Source: Brachyhypopomus gauderio
Taxonomy: Eukaryota; Chordata; Actinopteri; Gymnotiformes; Hypopomidae
DNA: 64,000 nucleotides
Direction of reading: 5' to 3'
NCBI RefSeq assembly: GCF_052324685.1
Contig: NC_135211.1
Coordinates: 576,001-640,000, forward strand
The notes under the pieces: model-generated
Told to the model about the DNA's origin: nothing
The model's database searches: none
What the model saw: the letters and a program-made list of their open reading frames with translations, nothing else
In this document: in pieces, positions 52,651-62,540 of the stretch
How positions within the stretch are numbered: the stretch's first letter is position 1
Layout: every line of letters starts with the position of its first letter
Position numbers and translations under genes: made by a program

Positions 52651-53976
52651 ATGCCAGGCTACACCACCCGACCTAAGAAGGGGAGGAGGCCCAGCAAGCA
52701 CCACCACGCCTCTTCCCCTGCACAGCACCGCGGAGCCCCCGTCACCCTCGAAGCGATGCAGCAGGATCCGTTATGTGCGGTTATGCTGCTTCGGGCTCGG
52801 GAAGCCAGGACTGAGGAGTTGGCGGACTATTTCCGCGAGACCGTGGTGCGATTTTGGAAGGAGCGTCACCCCTCTCCCTCCAAGGACCTCTCACCTCTGC
52901 GGGTAGGCTCCCTCGAGCTCTGCTCCACGGAGAAGACCCCCGAGAGCGAGTTCGAGGGGGCGGACTCTCCGGACGAGGAAGAAGAGGAAGAGGACAGTTC
53001 ACCCTCTATATGCTCCGCACCCACCATAGATTATGGCGAGGGAGAAGAGGAGGTGGACTATCCCCACTCCGTGTGCTCCGCCCCAACCGAATACTACGGC
53101 GGGGAGGAGGAGGACTACCCTCCATCAGTGTATTCCGATCCCACCATAGACTACGGTGAGGAGGAGGGGTCCTACACCGAGGAGGAGGGCTACATCCCTC
53201 CGCCCGTAGGTCCCTCTACCACCGTGGAGGAAGGCGGAGAGGAGTATGACGAGGAGGAGTACCCTCCGTCGGAGTGCTCCGCATACCCTGAGGAAGAGGG
53301 CTCCTATACCGAGGAGGAAGAGGAGAGCCCTCCCCCCTCGGAACTGTCCGCCGGGACGGTGAAGAGGAGGAGGTTTCCAGAGGCGGGCTCGTCTCCCGAG
53401 CGCTCCCCAGCCAGCGACATGGACTGTTCACGGGGTGGCAGCTCGGGGCAGCCCATGAGCTGGAGCCGTGGCAGTGAGGAAGATATGGAAGCAGAGGAGG
53501 CCCCTCCCACTGCCAGGTCCGGAGGGAGATCCCCGGGTGAAGAAGGATTCCCGTACGGCCCACCGAGGGGCGGGACCAGCCGTGCTGCACCTGACGCGTC
53601 CGCCAGCCGTGCTGCACCTGACGCGTCCGCCAGCCGTGCTGCACCTGACGCGTCCGCCAGCCGCGCTGCACCTGGCGCGTCCACCAGCCGCGCTGCGCCC
53701 GGTGGAGGGTTTGCAGCGAGGGCAGGAGGAGGACCGGCCACCGCAGCCCCAGCAGCTCCCGGTCTCTCTCCCCTGATCGCTCTCCTCCTGGCGCGCAGCC
53801 TGGCGCCACTGTCATGTGTGTCCGTTCCTGTTTTCGTATGTATTCCCGTATGTCTGCCTAATCTCCTTTTCCCTTTTGTGCCTCTGTGTGTTAATGTTCC
53901 TGTTTGTGTGTTTGTAAATGTCCCGTTAAATGTGTCTAACGTGTTTTCCCCGGTCTTCCCAGGGAGGGTGTTCTAG
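52651..53976 (+). CDS. Acidic repeat protein of the non-autonomous LTR element (copy A)
   Basis: A single frame of 441 codons fills most of the interior. The start at 52651 is the first ATG after the 5' LTR and gives MPGYTTRPKKGRRPSKHHH, a basic N-terminus shared with copy B. Residues about 90-235 are very acidic and contain repeated units of the type PPSVYSxPTxxYGEEE, also found in copy B. Residues about 308-352 are five units of SRAAPDASA or close variants. From about 374 the frame becomes hydrophobic and Val/Pro/Cys-rich (VSVPVFVCIPVCLPNLLF). No gag zinc knuckle or enzymatic motif is seen. I do not recognise the protein. Survival of the frame in a copy whose 5' LTR lost its promoter is notable. 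Confidence 0.7.
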   Translation: MPGYTTRPKKGRRPSKHHHASSPAQHRGAPVTLEAMQQDPLCAVMLLRAREARTEELADYFRETVVRFWKERHPSPSKDLSPLRVGSLELCSTEKTPESEFEGADSPDEEEEEEDSSPSICSAPTIDYGEGEEEVDYPHSVCSAPTEYYGGEEEDYPPSVYSDPTIDYGEEEGSYTEEEGYIPPPVGPSTTVEEGGEEYDEEEYPPSECSAYPEEEGSYTEEEEESPPPSELSAGTVKRRRFPEAGSSPERSPASDMDCSRGGSSGQPMSWSRGSEEDMEAEEAPPTARSGGRSPGEEGFPYGPPRGGTSRAAPDASASRAAPDASASRAAPDASASRAAPGASTSRAAPGGGFAARAGGGPATAAPAAPGLSPLIALLLARSLAPLSCVSVPVFVCIPVCLPNLLFPFVPLCVNVPVCVFVNVPLNVSNVFSPVFPGRVF

Positions 53977-54118
53977 GCTGTTCGTGGCGGATTCTCCACC
54001 AAGGGCGGTCATCTCCCAGACGCAGGACTGGGCGCTTCGGATCCGCCCATCGACGTGGGTTCGGGGCACTCGGTCCTGTTGGCACCCCGGGACGGGTAGT
54101 GCCCTTGGTGGGGGCGTC

Positions 54119-54458
54119 TGTCACGCTACGGTCCCCGAACCCTTCCTTTTGGGGCGTGTGTTAACGTTGTCTGTGTTTACTCGTCTGCGTCAGTGTAGCT
54201 CCGTGGGTGCGGGTGCGTCTTGTCATTATCCGTCTCACCTGTGGCTCGTCTCGTCATCACGTGGGGTTGATGTGGTCTGTCTATTTAATGTGCGTTCGCG
54301 CAGTGTCTTGTGCTCGTCGTTGTCTACAGTCTACACGTTGCTGTGTGAGTGTTTCTGTTCTCCGTGCGCTATTGCGCAATATCTGTTAAATAAAGTGACG
54401 TCTGTTACGCAAAGCAAGGATCCCGTGTCTCATCCTTCGCCGCGAGCCGCGCGTCACA
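54119..54458 (+). repeat. 3' LTR of copy A
   Basis: Full-length 340-bp LTR with ctatttaatgtgcg (TATA-like) near 54282 and ttaaataaagtgacg (poly(A) signal) near 54385. Confidence 0.93.
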
Positions 54459-55035
54459 ATATCGATGTGAAACACGATAAATTAAGATTAAAATACAGAA
54501 ATGTAATGTCTCTCTGAACAGCAGCACATTAATTTGTTTTGTTTATTGAATCTGTGTAATGAATCCAGAATAATTCCAAATATTTTGCAGGTTTATTCAA
54601 CAATAGATTAAATCTAAAATCAGATAACACGTGTACAAGTAATAATAGTGCAAACATTTTGTGCAGTGCAAGGCTGTGTTCGCTCAACATTTAGTAATCA
54701 TAAATAATAAAACAAATGAATAAATATGTCACGGTGACAGCTCCGGACCCTTCCCTGTGGGTGTGTCGTTATGTCCATGTATGTAGTTCCGTGGGTGTGG
54801 GTTGTTTGTGGACATAGTCGCACCTGTGCCTTGTCTCGAGATCACGAGGGTATGTGTTAAACACCTATTTAATGTGCGTTCGTGCAATGTCTTGTGCTCG
54901 TCTTTGTCTAAAGTTTCATGCCTATGCGAGAGTGTTTGTTACACGTGTGTTTGTTGTTATTAAACGTTTTATGTTGCACCGTTCGACGCTCGTCGTGCCT
55001 GCTCCTTCCAGCATCACAGAAAGACGAGCCAAAAG

Positions 55036-56370
55036 ATGCCCGGGTACACAGCTGCACGGAAGAAGGGGAAGAAGGCTAAGCGCCGTCACGCCTCTTCCCC
55101 TGCACGTCGCTGCGAAATGCCGGCACCCAATGGGGAGATGCAGCAGGACCAAGCGTGTGCGCACCTGCTGTGTCAAGCTCAGGCGGCTGAAGACGAATCA
55201 GAGGCAGAGTGCTTCCGGCTGTCCGCTGAGAGGATATTGAGCGAGAGGTGCTGCGCTCCGACCCAGGCATTCCCCGAAGAGGAGTCAAGCGCGCCTATTG
55301 TGGTGGGTGTAGGTGTCTTTGCCCTGACCCCTCCCGAGTACGTTGGAAGACGAGAAGGTCAGCCCCCCATCATCATTATACTCTGAACCGACGGTATATA
55401 ATGGGGAGGGCGAGGAGGTGGCCAGCCCTGTTCCATCCGTCCACTCGACCCCCACCGAGCACCACGGTGCGAAGGAAGACGTCAGCCCTCCCCCTTCCAT
55501 TTACTCGGCTCCTACCGAGTATTACGGTGAGGGAGAGGAAGACGTCAGTCCACCTCCATCCATATACTCGGAGTCTACCGAGTATTACGGAGAGGGAGAG
55601 GAAGACGTCAGTCCACCTCCATCTGTATACTCAGAGTCTACTGAGTATCGTGGTGAGCAGGAGGAAGACGTCAGTCCCCCACCGTCCGTCTGTGCCCCGC
55701 CCTCCGGGCGAAACAGCGAGAGCGAGGAGGAAGACCGCGCCTCTGTGTATTTGGAGGTGACCGTGCGGTCCAAGAAGGGGTGTCCAAGTGAGAGAGAGGT
55801 TCCTCGTTCCCCCTCGGAGGGGAGCAGCATGAGCTGTTCCTGCTACCCGACCTCGGAGGAACTGATGTTGCTGGGTCGGGGTGGTTCCGAGGGAGAGGAG
55901 GAAATGGAGACATCAAGGGGCGAGGCGGCGCGGTCGCTGGGAGCGTGTGTGGACGGTGGCACAGTCCGTAGCCCATCGTGGGGGTTCGGTGTGCCCTCGG
56001 CAGCGCCGCGAGAAGCGGTCAGTGAGCAGCGACGAGCAAGCTCTCCAGTAGCGCCCAAGAAGGCCTCCCGAGAGAGAGGACCGGGCGCCCAGTCAGCGGG
56101 AGCACCGGGCAACGCAACACTCGGAAGAAGGATCCGAAGACCAGAGTGAATCCGCCGCCTGTCTCACCTGCGACCCCAGGAGGGATCGCGCCACTGCTAG
56201 CGCTCTGGCAGGCAGCCAGAACAATTTCGTGGCTGCCTGTGCCTGTCTGTCTGTCTGTCCCAATGTTTCTCCCAAACCCCCTGTTCCCTCTTGTGCCCTT
56301 TATGTTGAATGTGCCAGTGTGTGTGATTGTAAGCATGCCCGTGTTTAATGTATTTTCCCCTGTGTTCTAG
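55036..56370 (+). pseudogene. Acidic repeat protein of copy B, frameshifted
   Basis: The start at 55036 gives MPGYTAARKKGKKAKRRHAS, parallel to copy A. The first frame runs to 55386; from about 55343 the matching sequence is in another frame, up to a stop at 56149. This part has about five units of the type SPPPSIYSAPTEYYGEGEED. The hydrophobic Val/Pro/Cys-rich tail found in copy A is in the first frame again at about 56146-56370 (VPVCLSVPMFLPNPLFPLVP). The gene is therefore broken by at least two frame changes. The conservation of layout with copy A is the main evidence that this frame was once a real gene. Confidence 0.7.
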
Positions 56371-56713
56371 AGCTGTTCGCGGCAGTTCCCACCATCGGGG
56401 GAGACGGCTGTCGGAGGCTCGTGATACCGGCGGTTCCGGACCTGCCCGTCGGTGTAGGTTTGGGGCTTTCCAGCTGTGCGGGATGCTCCGGTAGCGAGCC
56501 CCTGGTGGAGGGCTCTGTCACAGTTACAGTCCCGGACCCTTCCCTGTGGGCATGTCGTTATGTCGTCTGCGTGCTGTTATGTCCATGTATGTAGTTCCGT
56601 GGGTGTGGGTCGTTTGTGGACGTGTTCGTAGTCGCACCTGTGCCTTGTCTCGAGATCACGAGGGTATGTGTTAAACACCTATATAAGTGTTAAACACCTA
56701 TATATATATATAC

Positions 56714-56877
56714 ATACTTACCTGGCAGGGGTGAGACCATGATCAGGAAGGTGGTTCGCCCAAGGCGAGGCTCAGCCATTGCACTCAGGCTGTGCTGACC
56801 CTTGCGAATTCCCCAAATGCGGGAATCTCGACTGCATAATTTCTGGTAGTGGGGGACTGCGTTCGCGCTCTCCCCTG
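56714..56877 (+). ncRNA. U1 snRNA copy (164 nt, full length)
   Basis: The sequence begins atacttacctggcagggg, the invariant U1 5' end that pairs with 5' splice sites, and ends gttcgcgctctcccctg. At 164 nt it has the standard vertebrate U1 length. Stem-loop I to IV segments are recognisable, with an Sm-site-like aatttctgg near 56840. Differences from human U1 are scattered, partly in loops. It lies inside an LTR, with TA repeats upstream and no recognisable snRNA promoter (PSE) or 3' box, so it is more likely a retroposed copy than an active gene. It joins directly to a tRNA-derived SINE. Confidence 0.85.
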
Positions 56878-56886
56878 ATATTTTTT

Positions 56887-57182
56887 GGGGCAGTCATGGC
56901 CTGGCGGTTAGGGAACTGGTCTGGTGACCGGAGGGTCGTGGGTTCGATTCCCAGACAGGCCATGACTGAGGTGCCCTTGAGCAAGGCACCTAACCCCAAC
57001 TGCTCCCCGGGCGCCGGGCTAGGGCTGCCCACCGCTCTGGGTACGTTTGATCCACAGCCCCCTAGTAATCACTAGTGTGTGTGTGTGTGTGTTCTGACTG
57101 CACAGATGGGTTAAAAGCGGAGGACAAATTTCGATTGGGGTGTAAAAATCACAATTGACAAAATATGGCACACACACACACA
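56887..57182 (+). mobile_element. tRNA-derived SINE joined to U1
   Basis: It begins ggggcagtcatggcctggcg. The tRNA-like head has an A box (tggcctggcggttagg) and a B box (ggttcgattcc). The body includes aggtgcccttgagcaaggca and ctgctccccgggcgcc, a core common in fish SINEs. It ends with a LINE-like tail (caattgacaaaatatggc) and a CA run. A GT microsatellite (57077-57092) is internal. Confidence 0.88.
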
Positions 57183-57551
57183 TAATGTGCATTCACACAA
57201 TGTCTTGTGCTCGTCTTTGTCTAAAGTTTCGTGCCTGTGTGAGAGTGTCTGTTTATACTTGCCCTCCGCACGGAGCTTACACGTGTGTTTGTTGTTATTA
57301 AACGTTTTATGTTGCACTGTTTGACGCTCGTCGTGCCTCCTCCTTCCAGCGTCACAAAATACATAAGTAAATAATAGAAAAATAAGGTTAAAAAATAAAT
57401 GAAATAAAATACAAACAAAAGCTTTCTTTTCTGGTAATAGCACAAACTTATTATAGCTAGAGCTCAGCATCACAGAAGCAACATAGCCAACATAAAAGCA
57501 CAAAAACTTACAGTTTTTTCTAAAAGTTAGGAGGCGTCACATACTTGCCGC

Positions 57552-57749
57552 CAGGGGCGAGGCTAGGGTATTTTTAGTGGTGCTAGAGCACCACCGTGAA
57601 GTTGCTTAGCACCCCCTGGCTCAACACATTTTTTAAATATTATATTATGCAAAAAACTTGCTCTGCACCTGCGCAATACTTTGGTATTGTGCCTCTGTGA
57701 GCACTGGGGGCTGGGCACCCCTAAAGACCAGATCCTAAAATCGCCCCTG
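57552..57749. mobile_element. hAT MITE (198 bp)
   Basis: Ends caggggcgaggctag and, inverted, ctaaaatcgcccctg, flanked by the perfect 8-bp duplication cttgccgc (57544-57551 and 57750-57757). It is inserted in the older hAT element. Confidence 0.93.
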
Positions 57750-57757
57750 CTTGCCGC

Positions 57758-58080
57758 GTCACATTCTTTGCAGTGTTGTCCGTAACGATATGTGGTAGTA
57801 TAAAGAAACACCCCTCAAAATCAGGGGAAGAAACATTTACCTGACAAATTTTAATGTTGCTTTGTGTTTCAGGTTTAAAAAGTGCTGGAATTTAGGCTAA
57901 AGTACTTGAAAATGCTTCGTTTCACAACAAATAGCTATCTGACTGAACAGTTCTTTTGTATTTACGAGCCTCTTGTAATTCCAGGGCAAAACATGAGAGA
58001 ACGTGAAGAAAATAATTCTTTATTTGAAAATAAACAACCATTAAATAATATGATAAAAAACACTATGAACAGATTAAAAT
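57758..58080 (+). mobile_element. hAT fragment homologous to 5640-6040
   Basis: Contains ttgcagtgttgtccgtaacg, gtagtataaagaaacacccc and gtgctggaatttaggctaaa, matching the reverse strand of the psmc3-intron hAT over about 320 bp. This is the inner part of the split hAT begun at 52301. Confidence 0.8.
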
Positions 58081-59220
58081 AAACTAGCTAAAACACGTTT
58101 GAAACCAAAATTACTATAACACAACGTGTCAGACATCAACTTGTCGTCAGAGTGTTACTCATAATAAAATAACTAAACACTCCCGGCAAAGCAGTGATTT
58201 TTGAAAAAATAAAACTTAAGACGCACCTTCAGTTGATATTGAACACTGACACTTGGCGTGAACTGATGCTTCTGTGCTTCAGTCGGGCTCGTCTTTACCT
58301 GCGATTCTGTGAATAACTGAACGTAACGTCTCCAGGCAACTGGTGCTCAAATTCAAACTAGTGATTCTTGGCATTCATTGGCTGAACAGATGACGCACCT
58401 GCCCTGGCAACCATGATTCTGTCCAATCACCACACAGAACTGTTTGCTGATCTGTTTCCTGATGGATGGATGGATGGATGAATGGATGGATCGATCTCTT
58501 TCTCTCTCCTGCCCCACAACACACACACACACAGTCTCTCTCTCTCTCTCTTTCTCTCTCTCTGACCCCCCCTCCGCAAACTTATTGCTATGTATTGCAA
58601 AGTTTTAACAGGTTATCTTATGGGCCTTTCTGAAAAAAATCTCCCAATGCCTTATATCTTTGCGCCTCCTCACTAAAAGCCCTTGATTGTCCAGGATTGA
58701 GGATCGAGTGAACAAATATTTTATATTATTCACTTGCTTGAGCAGAGTGGAGCAGTATTGTGTTCTAAACTTGTTGCTTTAAATGTCATTTCAAATAAAA
58801 GGCTATTGTTCAGTACTTTGTGTATGTGATTCAATTTACAACTTCTTTATATATTTAGAGAATTGGAAATGGGAAATTTAACATAATATTTTACTTCAAA
58901 TCTTAATTCACTATAATGCTAGCTTTGGTCAAATGTAGATGTTAGGCTGCTGTTTTTGGTTAAATATAATTTCTTTGATAACATGGAATTTTAATATACC
59001 ATGAATTTACTGTTTGATATGAATATGGAAAATTACTGTTACAAGTTACAATAAGTTACAATAGGCATTGTTCTGTGTTTTTACACCGAAAACTGCATTT
59101 TTACACTGATAATTACTAAATTAACACACAAGACCCTTAAAAAATATACAATCCTGTTTTTTTGTAATTTAAATTTACAGACTTTGACTGTATATTTAAA
59201 GGAGCTTTCTTTAAAAAAGT
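58081..59220. other. No gene seen; simple repeats
   Basis: Includes a ggat tetranucleotide run (58461-58492), a CA run near 58520 and CT runs near 58540-58562. The rest is AT-rich without coding features. Confidence 0.5.
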
Positions 59221-59224
59221 CATT

Positions 59225-59330
59225 TTCCTGTATTTTACAGGTATATATTCTCTTATTATAAAAAAGACAGAAAAATATTGTATTTATTTACAGTAAATAT
59301 CTGTTAAAAATGTTTTTTTTACAGTGTATG
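59225..59330. repeat. MITE-like end (reverse of 50027)
   Basis: Contains ttacagtaaatatctgttaa and ends ttttttacagtgta; related in reverse to 50027-50170. Confidence 0.45.
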
Positions 59331-60493
59331 GGTAAATCACTTTTAGTGCTACAATTTTAGCGCACCTTTAGTGCAGCTTTCTGACCTCTGACAATCGTTA
59401 ATGAAAACGAACAAACAATAATGAAAACAGATTTTGAAAAAAAAACATTCTCATTAATTGAAATAAATAATGGTTAAAATAAAAAAACAATAAATAACTG
59501 TGACTGTATTACATGTTTAGAAAACTAAGTAAAATGTTCTGGAATTACAGATAGGATACCCTTCAGGCCTGTAGCCAGGGGGGATCGAATGGTTCGTTCG
59601 ATGGAAACATATAAGACATACCAACCCCCCCCCCCCCCCCCCCACCCAAATCAAATCTCACTCCTAGTGATTTTAGAAAAGTTGGCAACCTTACTTATAA
59701 TGAATAAAATATGTGTAAATTAAAAGGTTTGAAGTGTGCTCGTGTAATTAGGGGGCATTGGAGTAGAGAGCCAAATGAAGTCCACTGTGCTTGTCAATTT
59801 ATTTATAAGCCTTGTGGACTGATATGAAATCGATTTTTTTCACTAGAAGTTTTACATTAGCTGGCAGAACCGTACGGCACCTCATGGTCCATCATGTTGT
59901 TTCTTGTTTAGAGCTCCTGCTCGCCATGTTAGCCTGCAAAATTACGACAACAAAAGTTGGGAGAAAACGGCGAGTCCTGTATGGGATTCTTTTTTTGACT
60001 ACGAGAAAGACAACATGTCTTGTAGTGGAAATAGGTGATAAAATATATGGAGTAGTTCTCAAGAGGAAAAACCCCACAAACCTCAAAGCTCACAAAATAA
60101 GGCTAACTGTATGGAGTGAGATTACTGTCTTTAATATGAGAGCGGAAAGATAAGGTTAGATCGAGCAAGTCAACCACACTGAGCACGCAAAATCAAGAAA
60201 ACCGAGCAAAAACAGTGACAGCGAGAGCAGAGAAACAAAAATTGTACGGTTAAGTGTGCTCACTTCACTGTTTTCAGTGTGCGCTTCAGTTCTTTGCTTG
60301 CTTCTAAAATTTCTGCTTGCTTCATGATTACAAGTGTAAATACGTCAGAGATCAAGGCTTGGTAGATGATTACCTGAAACATTGATTGCATTTTTTTTTA
60401 CAATAAGACGTTACGGTTAGCTAAAGTGCCACAGATAAAAACCTTTACCACCCAAAGCCAACAAAATGGTGAATGTTTGTGTATGGAGCCTGC

Positions 60494-61577
60494 CAGTGTC
60501 ATAGTGGGTTATCGGGAGATTCGGGAGTATTCCCGATGGGCTGGCTCATGTCAATCTTTAGTTTGAGCTGATTGGGAGGGGAAAATAATTTTGGGCCAGA
60601 TTTGGGCATGAAACTCCCGGGCTGAAAAAGGGGCCCACTCTGGCCTAGAGTCCTGCACGGGTCCGATTTTTGAGACCCGTACCCACCCATATCCGCAGAG
60701 TACAGCACCCACCCGCCCGCGAACCCGTGGCTATTTCAAAGTTAAATCCGTACCCGCCCGAACCCGTTAATATTCTACACGTTACCCACCCGTGCCCGTG
60801 AAAAATCACACAAATCTAAAGTATTCCTATAGAGCACTTTATTTTTCAATGCGCCTCTGAAAAAACGTCAGTACAACACAAAATAAAATCTAAGGTTGCT
60901 GTGCAGGAACAGTATGGCTATTCCTATCTAAAATTAGCAACTGCAAAACGAGAGGGAACAAATGCCAGTATAACAACTAAATAAAATCGCATAGGTTCAC
61001 AAATCTATCCTAGGTTACTGTGCAGGAACAGTATATCGTCCACAGTCCCAGGTTTGAGCTGCGTTCTGCGCTCTTGGATCACAAATCCTAAATGCCAAGT
61101 TCTCTCTCGTCATTTTTCCTTGTTCTAGCACGGCCACCCATTTGCTTTGTAACCACCTAGCGAGCTACAATAAATGCCCGGTACTGTGTTATAACCAGCC
61201 TCTGCTCATGTTTCCGCTGGAAAAGAACCGAAGTTTGGGTATTACCCCAGAACAGGTGAAGAGTAAAGTTCAGCCCGCTCTGGCCAACGGAGCTACGGTA
61301 TAAGTAAGCTCCCCTGAGCTTCGCCACCACCATCGGGATGCACTAATCAGGCAAAATGTAACACTATGTTCATTACGTAGCAAATAAAAGCCTACTAAAA
61401 ATGACCACTTATTTAACTTACCCGCCCGCATACCCACCCGTATTTTAACTTACCCGCCCGCATACCCACCCGTAAAATTTTGTTATGTGTAAAACCCACC
61501 CGTTTCAGCATCTATTTGCCCGTACCCGTGGGTACCCGCGGGTACCCGACCCGGTGCAAGACTCTACTCTGGCCCTG
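60494..61577. mobile_element. hAT MITE carrying a second hAT
   Basis: Ends cagtgtcatagtggg and, inverted, cccactctggccctg, flanked by the perfect 8-bp duplication gagcctgc (60486-60493 and 61578-61585). Its own sequence is only about 155 bp; the rest is the inserted element at 60646. Confidence 0.9.
60646..61566. mobile_element. hAT element nested inside the 60494 MITE
   Basis: Ends tagagtcctgcacgggtc and, inverted, gacccggtgcaagactcta, flanked by the perfect duplication ctctggcc (60638-60645 and 61567-61574). The subterminal parts are rich in acccg/cgggt repeats (acccgcccg and variants). No transposase frame. Confidence 0.93.
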
Positions 61578-61740
61578 GAGCCTGCTAGCTATAACATTAG
61601 CTAGTTGTAGCTACTCAAGTTACATTAGACAGCTATTTACTTAACCCTTGCGTGCTCAGTGTGGTTGACTCGATTTAACCTTATCTTTGCGCTCTCATAT
61701 TAAAGACAGTAATCTCACACCATATAACAGCCAGTAGGCC

Positions 61741-62199
61741 TACCTTGACAAGCTTTCTCTCTGAGTAGCTCCGCCAAAAGAGAAGCAACATCCTGGCTAG
61801 GTAGCACATCGATTGCCTATAAAAAGTTCACTCAAACTAGCTTTTAACTCAAACCAAAATAGGGTTACGCTCCTATGTTTGTGTCTGTCCTTAGTATGGC
61901 AATTTTCAGCAGCAGTATTACACATTTTGCACTTAAGGCTGCTATCTTGAGGACTGTTGTGGTTTTTGTGGACATTTGGTGATTCAACAGTAATTGAATG
62001 TATTTTTTAAATGGTATCTTTTTTTATTACACAATATTTACTCTGAACCTTTTGAATCCTGCACCTGACAAATAACCCAAATATAAAAAAACTAAAACTA
62101 ATGCTAGAAAAAATGAAAACTAAACTAAAACTAAGCTTAAATGTCACAATTAAATAAAAACTAAACTATAATGAAAAATCCAAAACTATTATAACCTTG
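61741..62199. other. No gene seen
   Basis: AT-rich intergenic DNA with no recognised features. Confidence 0.35.
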
Positions 62200-62540
62200 T
62201 GTGACGCTGGGCGGCGACAGACGGACTAGACACAGAATCCGTGTTTGCGACAGACGTCACGCTTTATTCCACTCACTGATATTGCGCAATAGCGCACGTT
62301 GAACAGCAAAACACACACAGCAACGTGTAGACATAGACAACGACGAGCACAAGACACTGCGCGAACGCACATTAAATAGACAGACCACATCAACCCCACG
62401 TGATGACGAGACGAGCCACAGGTGAGACGGATAATGACAAGACGCACCCGCACCCACGGAGATACACTGACGCAGACGAATAGACGCAGACAACGTTAAC
62501 ACACGCCCCAAAGGAAGGGTTCGGGGACCGTAGCGTGACA
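62200..62540 (-). mobile_element. Solo LTR of the copy A family
   Basis: A 341-bp LTR in reverse orientation, from tgtgacgctgggcgg to ggggaccgtagcgtgaca, flanked by the perfect 5-bp duplication ccttg (62195-62199 and 62541-62545). It retains the promoter block that the 5' LTR of copy A has lost. Confidence 0.95.

Larger units (their letters stand above)
52364..54458 (+). mobile_element. Non-autonomous LTR retrotransposon, copy A
   Basis: The LTRs are 52364-52620 (257 bp) and 54119-54458 (340 bp). Both start tgtcacgctacgg and end gccgcgcgtcaca, and the whole is flanked by the perfect 5-bp duplication atatc (52359-52363 and 54459-54463). The 5' LTR lacks an internal block of about 83 bp that includes the TATA-like ctatttaatg. 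The 3' LTR keeps that and an aataaa signal. The interior holds one long frame and no protease, reverse transcriptase or integrase, so it must have been mobilised in trans. The leader begins gaacgacgagccgacaag; a standard tRNA primer site was not recognised. Confidence 0.93.
54727..57356 (+). mobile_element. Non-autonomous LTR retrotransposon, copy B (related subfamily)
   Basis: The LTRs are 54727-55018 and 56516-57356. They begin tgtcac and end tcaca, and the element is flanked by the perfect 5-bp duplication aaata (54722-54726 and 57357-57361). The LTR sequence is only partly similar to copy A (shared gtgctcgtc-ttgtctaa and ctatttaatgtgcgttcg), but the leader (gaaagacgagcc) and the encoded protein match, so it is a sister subfamily. 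The 3' LTR is enlarged by the U1-SINE insertion. No enzymatic genes are present. Confidence 0.92.
56516..57356 (+). repeat. 3' LTR of copy B with internal insertion
   Basis: Homology to the 5' LTR runs up to ttaaacacctat (about 56700) and resumes at aatgtgcattcacacaatgt (57183); the intervening block is the U1-SINE insertion. A duplicated ttaaacaccta precedes it. Confidence 0.9.
60106..61740. repeat. Inverted-repeat structure around a nested hAT pair
   Basis: The stretch gagattactgtctttaatat to ccacactgagcacgcaa at about 60117-60190 recurs inverted at about 61644-61714 with few changes. The arms (about 75 bp) enclose the nested hAT elements and about 450 bp of other sequence. It may be the terminus of a larger element or a foldback; outer borders were not found. 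A frame of 113 codons at 59812-60153 has no recognised domain. Confidence 0.6.

Noticed and set aside
56714-56877. Functional U1 snRNA gene
   Set aside because: The RNA sequence is full length, but it lies in an LTR without a recognisable PSE or 3' box and is joined to a SINE. A retroposed copy is more likely.
56895-56970. True tRNA gene
   Set aside because: A and B boxes are present, but the sequence continues into a SINE body and tail and the cloverleaf is degenerate.
59812-60153. 113-codon frame as a gene
   Set aside because: No recognised domain; it overlaps one arm of an inverted repeat and is probably part of a mobile element.
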